In this document: positions 41,437 to 50,039 of the stretch, piece after piece | How the letters are laid out: each line of letters begins with the position of its first letter | Numbering within the stretch: the stretch's first letter is position 1 | DNA from: Bradyrhizobium sp. DOA9 | GTDB lineage: Bacteria; Pseudomonadota; Alphaproteobacteria; Rhizobiales; Xanthobacteraceae | Assembly (NCBI RefSeq): GCF_000617845.2 | Contig: NZ_DF820425.1 | Span: 3,771,725-3,835,724 of the forward strand | Direction: 5' to 3' | DNA length: 64,000 bases | Program-made: the position numbers and the translations under genes | Notes under the pieces: generated by a model | What the model saw: the letters and a program-made list of their open reading frames with translations, nothing else | Databases searched by the model: none | What the model was told of the DNA's origin: nothing

Positions 41437-42738
41437 ATGGCGATGAGCAGATTGTTGCGGACCGGGCTGAATGCGGGCGAGGCCGCGCCGATGGCGGTGG
41501 TCGGCGGCGAGGGCGTCTACTTTCACCTTGCGGACGGCCGCAAGCTGATTGACGGCAGTAATACCGGCGGCGGCCTCGGCCACCGCCATCCCGCAATGGT
41601 GGAGGCGATCCGCCGTGCGGCCGATACGCCCGTCGTCAACGAGGGCTGGACCTGGGTCGGCCGCGAGCAGGCCGCCGACGATCTGATGGCCACCGCATTC
41701 AAGGGCGAGGAGGACTGGGTCGGCGCGGTTCGATTCTGTATCAGCGGCAGCGAGGCCAACGACATGGCATTGTCGCTGTGCCAGGCGCTGACGCAGCGCT
41801 CGGCGCTGGCAACGCGCGAGCGCGCCTATCACGGCATCACCGGGCTGTCGCGCAGCATGACGGTGCAGCCGCAATGGCACGGTGGCCTCGCGGTGCACGC
41901 TGGCGGCTCGAAGCTGCCGGCTCCGATGGCGCCGGTGCGGATTCTGCCGGCGCCGGATGGGGCGATCTATGGCGCGCCGGCCAACAACACGCCGCCCAGC
42001 GAATATCTCGCGGATGCCCCGCGCCTTTTGTCGGATACGGCGGCAACGATCATCGACTACACCCAGGGCGGCATCTATTACGACGGCGCCTATCAGGACG
42101 AGGTCGCGCGCTGCGCGCGGCAGGCCGGCTCTTACTGGATCGCGGACGAGGTCGTCACCGGCGCGGGCCGCGCCGGCCGCTGGTTCGCGTTCCAGGGCGC
42201 GCAGAGCCGGCCCAATATCGTGACGCTCGGAAAGTCGCTCGGCGGCGGTGCGGCTGCTGTGGCTGCCGTCGTGGTGTCGAAAGACATCGTCGCGCGGCTG
42301 AAGGGCACGAGCTGGCAGAACTACGGTACGCTGCGCGGCCATCCGATCAGCATGGCCGCGGTGAGCGCTTATCTGAAGGTCGTCAGTGAGGACAAGATTC
42401 TGGACCACGTGCAAGGTCTGGAGAAGTTGTTTGCCTGCCGACTGCTCGCGATCGCACAAAAGCACCCGAGCGTGCAGCGCGTGGCGGGGCAGGGGCTGCA
42501 CTGGACGGTGGAGCTGCACGGCCCGGACTGGCGCACCTGGCACGCCGACACCACGGAGGTGCCGATCGCCTCGCGCGTCGCGGAACGCGCGCTGGAGGCG
42601 GGTGCGGTGATCGGGACCAGCGGCGAGCAGACCTCGCTGTTCCTGGCACCACCGCTGGTGATTTCCGAGCGGGAGGCCGAACTGCTTCTGGATGCGCTCG
42701 ATCACGGTCTCGATGTCGCCGACGAGGAGCACGGGTGA
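41437..42738 (+). CDS. PLP-dependent class III aminotransferase
   Basis: A 433-residue fold-type I enzyme of the class III family (glutamate-1-semialdehyde/omega-aminotransferase relatives). The cofactor Asp lies in WIADEVVTGAGR (about D237) and the Schiff-base Lys in VTLGKSLGGG (about K266). CISGSEANDMAL is the typical phosphate-binding turn. The amino donor and acceptor are unknown. It starts four bases after hyuB and its stop overlaps the next gene, so it belongs to the hydantoin operon; it might deaminate the product or act on a beta- or omega-amino acid. Confidence 0.9.
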   Translation: MAMSRLLRTGLNAGEAAPMAVVGGEGVYFHLADGRKLIDGSNTGGGLGHRHPAMVEAIRRAADTPVVNEGWTWVGREQAADDLMATAFKGEEDWVGAVRFCISGSEANDMALSLCQALTQRSALATRERAYHGITGLSRSMTVQPQWHGGLAVHAGGSKLPAPMAPVRILPAPDGAIYGAPANNTPPSEYLADAPRLLSDTAATIIDYTQGGIYYDGAYQDEVARCARQAGSYWIADEVVTGAGRAGRWFAFQGAQSRPNIVTLGKSLGGGAAAVAAVVVSKDIVARLKGTSWQNYGTLRGHPISMAAVSAYLKVVSEDKILDHVQGLEKLFACRLLAIAQKHPSVQRVAGQGLHWTVELHGPDWRTWHADTTEVPIASRVAERALEAGAVIGTSGEQTSLFLAPPLVISEREAELLLDALDHGLDVADEEHG

Positions 42739-44411
42739 GCCACACAACGCCCCCGCAGTCACCGGCCTGGCCGGCGGACGAGCCCTGGCATCTCGCGATG
42801 CCCGAGGGCACGCTCTACGACGCCCTGGTGCGTGCTGCACGTGAACGTCCCTCGCATCCGGCGACGGTCTTCTACGGTGCGAGCCTGAGCTACGCCGAGC
42901 TGCGTGACCGGGTCGATGCCATGGCCGGTTTCCTGCAATTCGTTTGCGGCATCAAGCGCGGCGACCGCGTCATGATCGCGCTGCAGAATTCGCCGCAATA
43001 TATCATCGCCTATTACGCGGTGATGCGGGCGGACGCCGTGATCGTGCCGGTCAATCCCATGAACAAGACCGCCGAGATCGTCTATCTCGCCGCGGACAGC
43101 GGTGCCCGAGTTGCGATCATCGGCAGCGAGCTGGGCGATGTGTTTGCGCCGCTGGTCGGCGAGGCCATCACGCATGCAATCGTCGCGCAGTATCGCGACG
43201 AGGTGCCCAGCGCCACGCCCTACACGCTGCCGCTCTGCGTGACCGAGGCGCCGTCGGAGCCGCCGTCGTCGCCGGGCTGGCATTCCTGGTCGTTTGCGAT
43301 CGCGCAGGGCCTGCGGCCGGGCGCGATGGAGGCGGGGCCGCAAGATCTCATGATCCTGCCCTACACGTCTGGCACGACGGGCAAGCCCAAGGCGTGCATG
43401 CATAGCCATCGCAGCGCGCTGTTCACCGCCGTCTTGCAGGCGCGCTGGTACGGGCTCGACGGCAGCGACGTGATGACCGGCTTCATGCCGCTGTTTCATG
43501 TCGCGGGCATGCAGGGCTCGATGAATGCCGCCATCGTCGCCGGCGCCACGCTGCTGCTGATGGCGCGTTGGGACAAGGATCTGCTGCCGGATCTGTTCGA
43601 GACCTATGGCGTCACGTTCTGGAACGCGGCGCCGACCATGATCGTGGACGTGCTCGCCAGCGCCAGTTTCCGCGACAAATGCTTTGCCAAGCTCAAGGTG
43701 CTGACTGGCGGCGGCGCGGCGATGCCGACCGCGGTCGCCGAACGGCTGAAGGGGCGGTTCGGCCTCGATTTCGTCGAGGGCTACGGCATGACCGAGACGA
43801 TGTCTCCGACGCACCTCAATCCGATGGCCGCGCCGAAGCGGCAGTGCCTCGGCATCGCCGTGCACGAGACCGACGCCAGGGTGATCGATCCCGACAGCCT
43901 GATCGAGCTGGACGACAACGTGGTCGGCGAGATCATCGTGCACGGGCCGCAGGTGCTGCAGGGGTACTGGAACAGGCCGGAGGCAGATACCGAGGCCTTC
44001 ATCGAACGCGACGGCAAGCGGTTCCTGCGCACGGGCGATCTCGGCTACCGCGATGCCGACGGCTATTTCTTCGCCGTCGACCGCCTGAAGCGGATGATCA
44101 ATGTCAGCGGCTTCAAGGTGTGGCCGGCCGAGGTCGAGGCGGCGATGTACCAGAACCGCGCCATCCGGGAATGCTGCATCATTTCGGCGCCGGACGGCTA
44201 TCGCGGTGAGACCGTCAAGGCGTTGGTGGTGCTCGATGACGGCGCGCGCGCGACGACGTCGGAGGGCGATATCGTCGGCTGGGCGCGCGGCGCGATGGCG
44301 AGCTACAAGGCGCCACGCGCCGTCGTCTTCGTCGAGTCCCTGCCGCGCACTGCCAGCAACAAGATCAACTGGCGGCTGTTGCAGGATGCCGAATGGGGGC
44401 GGACGGCATGA
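42735..44411 (+). CDS. AMP-forming acyl-CoA synthetase/ligase
   Basis: A 558-residue ANL-superfamily enzyme. The ATP-binding P-loop YTSGTTGKPK is at residues 210-219; the EGYGMTET motif, the RTGDLGY hinge and the C-terminal catalytic Lys in PRTASNKINW follow. Such enzymes activate carboxylic acids as acyl-AMP and then acyl-CoA. The GTG at 42735 overlaps the aminotransferase stop by four bases. Its presence implies that the pathway yields a carboxylate that is activated for further breakdown; chain length and substrate are undetermined. Confidence 0.9.
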   Translation: MSHTTPPQSPAWPADEPWHLAMPEGTLYDALVRAARERPSHPATVFYGASLSYAELRDRVDAMAGFLQFVCGIKRGDRVMIALQNSPQYIIAYYAVMRADAVIVPVNPMNKTAEIVYLAADSGARVAIIGSELGDVFAPLVGEAITHAIVAQYRDEVPSATPYTLPLCVTEAPSEPPSSPGWHSWSFAIAQGLRPGAMEAGPQDLMILPYTSGTTGKPKACMHSHRSALFTAVLQARWYGLDGSDVMTGFMPLFHVAGMQGSMNAAIVAGATLLLMARWDKDLLPDLFETYGVTFWNAAPTMIVDVLASASFRDKCFAKLKVLTGGGAAMPTAVAERLKGRFGLDFVEGYGMTETMSPTHLNPMAAPKRQCLGIAVHETDARVIDPDSLIELDDNVVGEIIVHGPQVLQGYWNRPEADTEAFIERDGKRFLRTGDLGYRDADGYFFAVDRLKRMINVSGFKVWPAEVEAAMYQNRAIRECCIISAPDGYRGETVKALVVLDDGARATTSEGDIVGWARGAMASYKAPRAVVFVESLPRTASNKINWRLLQDAEWGRTA

Positions 44412-44514
44412 AAGCTGCTTGGCTGGAATATCGGCACCAAGCCGCGCTATGCTCGGCGCGACGGAACATCCTGCAGGCCGACCCTTTTTCCCAGACATCA
44501 CCAGGAACTCGCTG

Positions 44515-45447
44515 ATGCGCATCGTCAATGTCGCCGCCGCCCAGATGGGCCCGATCCAGAAAGCCGACAGCCGCGAGGTCGTGGTCAAGCGCATGATCGC
44601 GCTGATGGACGAGGCGAAAGCGAAGGGCGCCGACCTGATCGTCTATCCCGAGCTGGCACTGACGACGTTCTTCCCGCGCTGGTACGTGGAGGACCGCGCC
44701 GAGTTCGATATCTGGTTCGAGCGCGAGATGCCGAACGCGGCAACCAGGCCGCTGTTCGAGCGCGCGGCGCAGCACGGAATGGCGATGAATTTCGGCTATG
44801 CCGAGCTGACGCCGGACGGTCATCATTTCAACACCGCGATCCTGACCGACAAGTCCGGCAGGATCGTCGGCAAATACCGCAAGGTGCACCTGCCGGGCCA
44901 TGTGGACTACGACAGCAAGCGCTCGCACCAGCATCTGGAGAAGCGCTATTTCGAGCCGGGCGATCTCGGCTTCAAGGTCTGGCGCGAGCTCGGCGGCATC
45001 ATCGGCATGGCGATCTGCAACGACCGCCGCTGGCCCGAGACCTATCGCGTCATGGGCCTGCAGGGCGTCGAGATGGTGCTGATCGGCTACAACACCCCAT
45101 CCGTGAATGCGGAGAAGAGCGAGGAGGGCGTCGAGAAGCGCCTGTTCCACAACCGCCTCTCGGTGCAGGCCGGCGCCTATCAGAACGCGACCTGGGTGGT
45201 CGCGGTCGCCAAGGCCGGCAATGAGGACGGTCACCCGCTGTTCGGCGGCAGCCTGATCGTCGATCCCAATGGCGAGATCGTCGCCGAAGCCAAGACCGAG
45301 GACGACGAGGTTCTGGTCCACGCCTGCGACCTCGACGCCACCATTTTCGGCAAGACGACGATCTTCGACTTCGCCCGGCATCGCCGCATCGAGCATTACG
45401 GCCTGATCACCAGCCAGACCGGCGCAGTGCCGCCGCCGGAGAAATGA
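44515..45447 (+). CDS. N-carbamoyl-D-amino-acid hydrolase (D-carbamoylase)
   Basis: A 310-residue nitrilase-superfamily amidohydrolase. The catalytic triad lies at E46 (YPELAL), K123 (YRKVHLPG) and C168 (AICNDRRWPE), nearly the positions of the characterised Agrobacterium enzyme. It removes the carbamoyl group from N-carbamoyl-D-amino acids, releasing D-amino acid, CO2 and NH3. AGGA precedes the ATG at 44515; the frame is open further upstream but only inside the ligase gene. Its stop overlaps the next ATG. Confidence 0.93.
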   Translation: MRIVNVAAAQMGPIQKADSREVVVKRMIALMDEAKAKGADLIVYPELALTTFFPRWYVEDRAEFDIWFEREMPNAATRPLFERAAQHGMAMNFGYAELTPDGHHFNTAILTDKSGRIVGKYRKVHLPGHVDYDSKRSHQHLEKRYFEPGDLGFKVWRELGGIIGMAICNDRRWPETYRVMGLQGVEMVLIGYNTPSVNAEKSEEGVEKRLFHNRLSVQAGAYQNATWVVAVAKAGNEDGHPLFGGSLIVDPNGEIVAEAKTEDDEVLVHACDLDATIFGKTTIFDFARHRRIEHYGLITSQTGAVPPPEK

Positions 45448-46112
45448 CGCCGATGGCTGACAAGGGCATCTCACTGCGTGAGCTCGATCCGCGCGATCGC
45501 TACAAGCTGCTCTGCGGCGTGGTGGTGCCGCGGCCGATCGCGCTGGTGACCACGCTGGACGAGAACGGCGCGGTGAATGCCGCGCCGTTCAGCTTCTTCA
45601 ACGTGTTCTCCGAAAGTCCGGCGCTGATCGTGCTCGGGCTCCAGCACAAGCCGGATCACTCGCCGAAGGACACCACCCGCAACATCCATCGCGACGGCGA
45701 GTTCGTGGTGCACATGGTGGACGAGGCGCTGTCGGTGGCGATGAACGACTGCGCGGTCGATTTCCCCTCCGGCGACAGCGAAGTCGCCGCGACGGGCCTG
45801 GCCACGCTTCCCTCGGTCGATGTGAAGGTGCCGCGCCTCGCGGCTGCGCCCTTCGCGCTGGAATGCCGGCGCCATGTCGTGCTGAATTTCTCGCCCGATC
45901 GCGAGCTCCTGCTCGGCGAGGTCTTGCGGGTTCACGCCCGCGAGGGCCTGGTCGATACCGCGAACATGTATGTCGATCTCGACGCCTATCGGCCGATCGG
46001 CCGCATGTTCGGCAATCTCTACACCACGCAGCGGGACACGTTTGCCCTTGTCCGCGAGAGCCATGCGCAATGGCTCGCGCGCCAGGAAACCAAAGAGCTG
46101 AAGGACGCCTAG
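45444..46112 (+). CDS. Flavin reductase-family protein (FMN-binding split-barrel)
   Basis: A 222-residue FMN-binding split-barrel protein. VVPRPIALVTTLDENGAVNAAPFSFFN is the flavin-binding segment; the later GEVLRVHAREGLVD and RMFGNLY blocks are typical of the larger flavoredoxin/DIM6-NTAB type. It may supply reduced flavin to the flavin monooxygenase-like gene at 50 kb. The ATG overlaps the carbamoylase stop. Its TAG and the stop of the convergent racemase gene share the palindrome CTAG. Confidence 0.85.
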   Translation: MTPMADKGISLRELDPRDRYKLLCGVVVPRPIALVTTLDENGAVNAAPFSFFNVFSESPALIVLGLQHKPDHSPKDTTRNIHRDGEFVVHMVDEALSVAMNDCAVDFPSGDSEVAATGLATLPSVDVKVPRLAAAPFALECRRHVVLNFSPDRELLLGEVLRVHAREGLVDTANMYVDLDAYRPIGRMFGNLYTTQRDTFALVRESHAQWLARQETKELKDA

Positions 46113-46771
46113 TGAGCCGAGAACTGCACCGTGCCCAGCGCCATGGTGACGGCCGCCTGTGTCGGGTCGATCACGGGGATGCGCAGCGCGTCTTCCAGCG
46201 CACGGCGGTGGCGCGCCATGCCGGCGCAGCCCATCACGATGGCCCGGGCGCCGTCCTCGTCGCGCAGCTCGCGGCCGACCTCGATCATCTTGGCGAGCGT
46301 GCCTTCGCCGGAGGCGGTCTCGGCGACGCTCATGTTGAGCGGCCGCTCACCGGAAAAGCGGTCGGTCAGGCCCATCTGCCTGAGATAGCGCATGTGCCGC
46401 GGGATCGAGCGCTGCGCGATTGCGATGACGCCGAAGGTCTCCGCGCGGGACAGCGCCGTCAGCACGCCACACTCGGCAATGCCGAACACGGGCCGGTCGG
46501 TGCCTTCGCGGCAGACCTGGAGCCCGGGATCGCTGTAGCAGGCAATGACGAAGGCGGCCGAGCTGTTGTCGCTTTCGACCAGCTTTCGCAAAGGTATCGC
46601 AACGCTGTCGGCGTCCGCCTGGCTTTCAATGCCGAACGGACCCTCGGCCAGCGTCTGGCAGACCACCTCCGGCCCGCCCTCGAAATCGAGCGGCTTCAGC
46701 GCATCCTCGAGCCCTTGCGTGACCTTGTGGTTGGAGTTCGGGTTGATGACGAGAATGCGCGGCCGGGTCAT
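46109..46771 (-). CDS. hyuE: Hydantoin racemase (Asp/Glu/hydantoin racemase family)
   Basis: A 220-residue racemase. LVINPNSNHKVT opens the fold; the two catalytic cysteines are C78 (VIACYSDPG) and C182 (VMGCAGMA), spaced as in known hydantoin racemases (about 76 and 181). It interconverts D- and L-5-substituted hydantoins, so the D-specific hydantoinase can use the racemate. It is the only reverse-strand gene of the block, 56 bases from the divergent hydantoinase. Confidence 0.93.
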   Translation of the reverse strand: MTRPRILVINPNSNHKVTQGLEDALKPLDFEGGPEVVCQTLAEGPFGIESQADADSVAIPLRKLVESDNSSAAFVIACYSDPGLQVCREGTDRPVFGIAECGVLTALSRAETFGVIAIAQRSIPRHMRYLRQMGLTDRFSGERPLNMSVAETASGEGTLAKMIEVGRELRDEDGARAIVMGCAGMARHRRALEDALRIPVIDPTQAAVTMALGTVQFSAH

Positions 46772-46827
46772 GATGGTCTTCCTGCGAGATTAAGAGAACG
46801 TGCCTTGAGCCTATCACGGAGTGCCGC

Positions 46828-48297
46828 ATGACTGAACCCGCTTACGACATGATCATCCGCGGCGGCCGCGTCGCCACCACGACCGACGTCTTCGAGGCTG
46901 ACGTCGCCATCTCCGGGGAGACCATTGCGGCCGTCGGCCGCGGGCTTGCCCCCGCCAAGCGCGAGATCGATGCGCGCGGCAAGCTGGTGCTGCCCGGCGG
47001 CGTCGACAGCCACGCTCATATCGAGCAGCTCTCGGCCGCCGGCATCATGAACGCCGATACGTTCGAGAGCGCCACCGTCTCCGCCGCTTTCGGAGGCACC
47101 ACCACGGTGATTCCGTTTGCAGCCCAGCATGTCGGCATGAAGCTGCCTGAGGTCGTCGAGGACTATCACGCCCTGGCGAAGAAGGGCGCGGTGATCGACT
47201 ACGCCTTTCACATGATCATTGCGGACGCGACCAGGGAGACGGTCGAGGAGCACATCCCGGCGCTGGTCAAGCAAGGCCATGCCTCGATCAAGATCTTCAT
47301 GACCTACGACCGCCTCAAGGTCGACGACGAGCCCTTGCTCGACATCCTGCTCGCCGCGCGTCAGTCCGGCGCGATGCTGTGCGCGCATGCCGAGAACCAC
47401 GGCATCATCGCCTGGATGGTCAAGCGGCTGCTGTCGCGCGGCTACACCATGCCGAAATACCACGCCGTCAGCCACGCCCGCGTGTCGGAGGCGGAAGCCT
47501 TCACCCGGCTGATCGGCATGGCGGCGCTGATCGACCAACCGATCATGATCTTCCATGTCTCGACCGCCGAGGGCGCCAAGGTGATCCGCGACTCGCGCGG
47601 GCAGGGGCTCAAGGTCTTCGCCGAGACCTGCCCGCAATACCTGTTCCTGACCGCCAATGATCTCGACAAGCCCGGGTCCGAGGGCGCGAAGTGGATGTGC
47701 AGCCCGCCGCCGCGCACGCATGCCGACCAGGAGGCGCTGTGGCAGGCGCTCTCGCTCGGCGATCTCCAGACCATCTCGTCGGACCACGCGCCGTATCGCT
47801 ATGACGAGACCGGCAAGCTGCTCGCCGGCCCCAATCCCAACTTCAAGCAGGTCGCCAACGGCCTGCCGGGCCTGGAACTGCGGCTGCCGCTGTTGTTCGA
47901 CGCGATGGTGTCGAAGGGACGGCTCGGCCTGGAAAAGTTCGTCGAGCTGACCGCGACCGCGCCGGCAAAGATCTACAACCTGCATCCGCGCAAGGGCTCG
48001 ATCGCCGTCGGCGCCGACGCCGATATCGCGATCTGGGATCCGAACCGCGAAGTCACCATCGCCGACGAGATGATGCATGACCTCACCGGCTACACGCCGT
48101 TCGCGGGCCGCAAGCTGAAGGGCTGGCCGGTGACGACGCTCTCGCGCGGCCGCGTGATCATCGAGGGCGACAAGTGCCTTGCGAGCGCCGGCAGCGGAAA
48201 ATTCCTGGCGCGCAGCGGCGGCGAGGCGGCCAAGCCCACCGGCCGGCTCGTCGCCGACATGGATCCGGAGCGGAATTTCGGGGCAAAGCTGCTGTGA
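46828..48297 (+). CDS. hydA: D-hydantoinase / dihydropyrimidinase
   Basis: A 489-residue cyclic amidohydrolase. Zinc ligands are H62 and H64 (VDSHAHIE), carboxylated K155 (SIKIFMTY), H187 (CAHAEN), H243 (FHVSTAEG) and D319 (SSDHAPY). Y160 is the expected substrate-contact Tyr. It opens 5-substituted hydantoins or dihydropyrimidines to N-carbamoyl amino acids without ATP. With the racemase and D-carbamoylase it completes the classic hydantoin-to-D-amino-acid route. The family also includes phenylhydantoinases and allantoinase-like enzymes. Confidence 0.93.
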   Translation: MTEPAYDMIIRGGRVATTTDVFEADVAISGETIAAVGRGLAPAKREIDARGKLVLPGGVDSHAHIEQLSAAGIMNADTFESATVSAAFGGTTTVIPFAAQHVGMKLPEVVEDYHALAKKGAVIDYAFHMIIADATRETVEEHIPALVKQGHASIKIFMTYDRLKVDDEPLLDILLAARQSGAMLCAHAENHGIIAWMVKRLLSRGYTMPKYHAVSHARVSEAEAFTRLIGMAALIDQPIMIFHVSTAEGAKVIRDSRGQGLKVFAETCPQYLFLTANDLDKPGSEGAKWMCSPPPRTHADQEALWQALSLGDLQTISSDHAPYRYDETGKLLAGPNPNFKQVANGLPGLELRLPLLFDAMVSKGRLGLEKFVELTATAPAKIYNLHPRKGSIAVGADADIAIWDPNREVTIADEMMHDLTGYTPFAGRKLKGWPVTTLSRGRVIIEGDKCLASAGSGKFLARSGGEAAKPTGRLVADMDPERNFGAKLL

Positions 48298-48313
48298 TGG
48301 TGGAACGCGCGCG

Positions 48314-49288
48314 ATGAGGATCGTCATCTTCGGCGGCACCGGCTTTGTCGGCCTCAATCTCGCCGAGGTGCTGCTCGCGCGCGGGCACGAGGTGACGCTT
48401 TATGATCGTGCACCGTTGCCGTCATCCGCGCAGCGAGCTCTTGCCGACTACGGCGCACGGCTCAAGGCGGTGCAGGGCGATATCACCGACGCGGACGGCA
48501 TCGATGCCCTTGTCGCAAAAGGCTGCGATGCGATCGTGCTCGGCGCGGCAGTCACCGCCGGCGAAGACCTCGAACGGGCATCGCCCGCACGCGTTCTCGA
48601 GATCAACGTCATGGCGCAGATCCCGATCCTGCAAGCCGCGATCCGCCACGGCGTTCGCCGCGTCGTGAATCTGTCGTCGGCGTCGGCCTACGGCGCCGCG
48701 GGTGCGCGGGTCGATATTCTGGACGAGGACACGCCCTGCGATCCCGTCTCGTTCTACGCCATCAGCAAGTTCACCTCGGAACGATCGGTGGCACGGCACG
48801 CCGAACTTTTCGGCGGTGATTTCCTGAGTGTGCGGTTGACTGCGGTGTTCGGGCCGTGGGAGCGCCCCGGTTCGGTGCGCGATACGCCGAGCCTCCAATA
48901 TCAGATATTGGCCGCATTCGCGCGCGGCGAGCCGGCCATCATGCCGGAGCCGGGTCTGCGAGACTGGACCTACGCGCCGGACGCTGCCGAAGCTGTCGCG
49001 ATTCTGGTCGAGGCCGAGCGCCCTCGCCACCGGCTGTACAACATTTCGAACGGCGCGGCGTGGCCCGCATTGCAATGGGGCGAGGCGTTCGCAGCGTTGC
49101 ATCCCGGCCTGGAGTGCCGGCTCGCGGCGCCCGGAGAGAAGACGGCGATCAAGCTGCACGGGCCTTATCGCGCGCCGCTGTCGGTGACGCGAATGGCCGA
49201 CGAATTCGGCTGGCGCGCGCGGTTCGGCTGCAACGAGTCCGCTGCCGCGATGAGCGCGTGGCTGAAGCAGCACAAGGAGTGGATCTGA
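48314..49288 (+). CDS. NAD-dependent epimerase/dehydratase-family protein
   Basis: A 324-residue extended SDR. The NAD site GGTGFVGLNLAE is at the N terminus, LSSASAYG carries the catalytic Ser/Thr region and FYAISK gives the YxxxK pair. These act on nucleotide sugars or on sugar acids (for example D-erythronate dehydrogenase relatives), so a dehydrogenase acting on a pathway hydroxy acid is possible. The ATG at 48314 follows the hydantoinase by 16 bases; one base separates its stop from the next gene. Confidence 0.82.
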   Translation: MRIVIFGGTGFVGLNLAEVLLARGHEVTLYDRAPLPSSAQRALADYGARLKAVQGDITDADGIDALVAKGCDAIVLGAAVTAGEDLERASPARVLEINVMAQIPILQAAIRHGVRRVVNLSSASAYGAAGARVDILDEDTPCDPVSFYAISKFTSERSVARHAELFGGDFLSVRLTAVFGPWERPGSVRDTPSLQYQILAAFARGEPAIMPEPGLRDWTYAPDAAEAVAILVEAERPRHRLYNISNGAAWPALQWGEAFAALHPGLECRLAAPGEKTAIKLHGPYRAPLSVTRMADEFGWRARFGCNESAAAMSAWLKQHKEWI

Positions 49289-49289
49289 C

Positions 49290-50039
49290 ATGCGGCTGCA
49301 GGGGCGCACGGCCATCATCACGGGAGCAGGCTCGGGCATCGGCCGCGCCAGCGCAAAACTGTTCGCGGAGGAGGGCGCGCGCCTCGCTCTGGTCGATCGT
49401 GATGCCGCGGGCCTCGAGGAAACAATGAGCCTGGTCGGCGAAGCGACGACGCATCTCGGCGACGTCGGCGATGCCGCATTCGCCGAGACCGTTGTCGGCG
49501 ACGTCGTGGCCCGCTATGGCCGGCTCGATATCCTCATAACGGCAGCCGGCTTCTCCTGCGGCGGCACGGTGCTGACGACGAGCCTGGAGGATTGGGATGC
49601 GGTGTTCCGCGCCAATGTCGGCGGCACCTGGCTGTGGGCGCGGGCCGCGGTGCCGCAGATGCAGCGGCAGAACAGCGGCTCGATCATCACGCTGGCCTCG
49701 CAGCTCGCGATTGCCGGCGGCAAGGGCAACAGCGCCTATATCGCGGCCAAGGGCGCGATCGTCAGCCTGACGCGGACCATGGCGGTGGATTTCGCCACCG
49801 ACGGGATCCGTGTCAACGCGATCGCGCCCGGTGCGATCGACACGCCGATGCTCCGGCGCAGTTTTGCCCGCCACGCCAATCCGGACGAGGTGCGCGAAGC
49901 CTCGCGCAACCGCCACGCCATGAAGCGGTTCGGCGTGCCTGAGGAGATCGCGCAGACCGCGCTGCATCTCGCCAGCGATGCCTCGTCGTTCACGACCGGC
50001 ACCGTGATGGTGGTCGACGGAGGCTGGCTCGCGGCATGA
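49290..50039 (+). CDS. Short-chain dehydrogenase/reductase
   Basis: A 249-residue classical SDR. The cofactor motif is TGAGSGIGRA, the catalytic Ser lies in SIITLASQ and the YxxxK motif in YIAAK; the C-terminal DGGWL is typical. It probably oxidises an alcohol or reduces a ketone in this pathway. Its stop overlaps the ATG of the flavoprotein gene by four bases. Confidence 0.9.
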   Translation: MRLQGRTAIITGAGSGIGRASAKLFAEEGARLALVDRDAAGLEETMSLVGEATTHLGDVGDAAFAETVVGDVVARYGRLDILITAAGFSCGGTVLTTSLEDWDAVFRANVGGTWLWARAAVPQMQRQNSGSIITLASQLAIAGGKGNSAYIAAKGAIVSLTRTMAVDFATDGIRVNAIAPGAIDTPMLRRSFARHANPDEVREASRNRHAMKRFGVPEEIAQTALHLASDASSFTTGTVMVVDGGWLAA

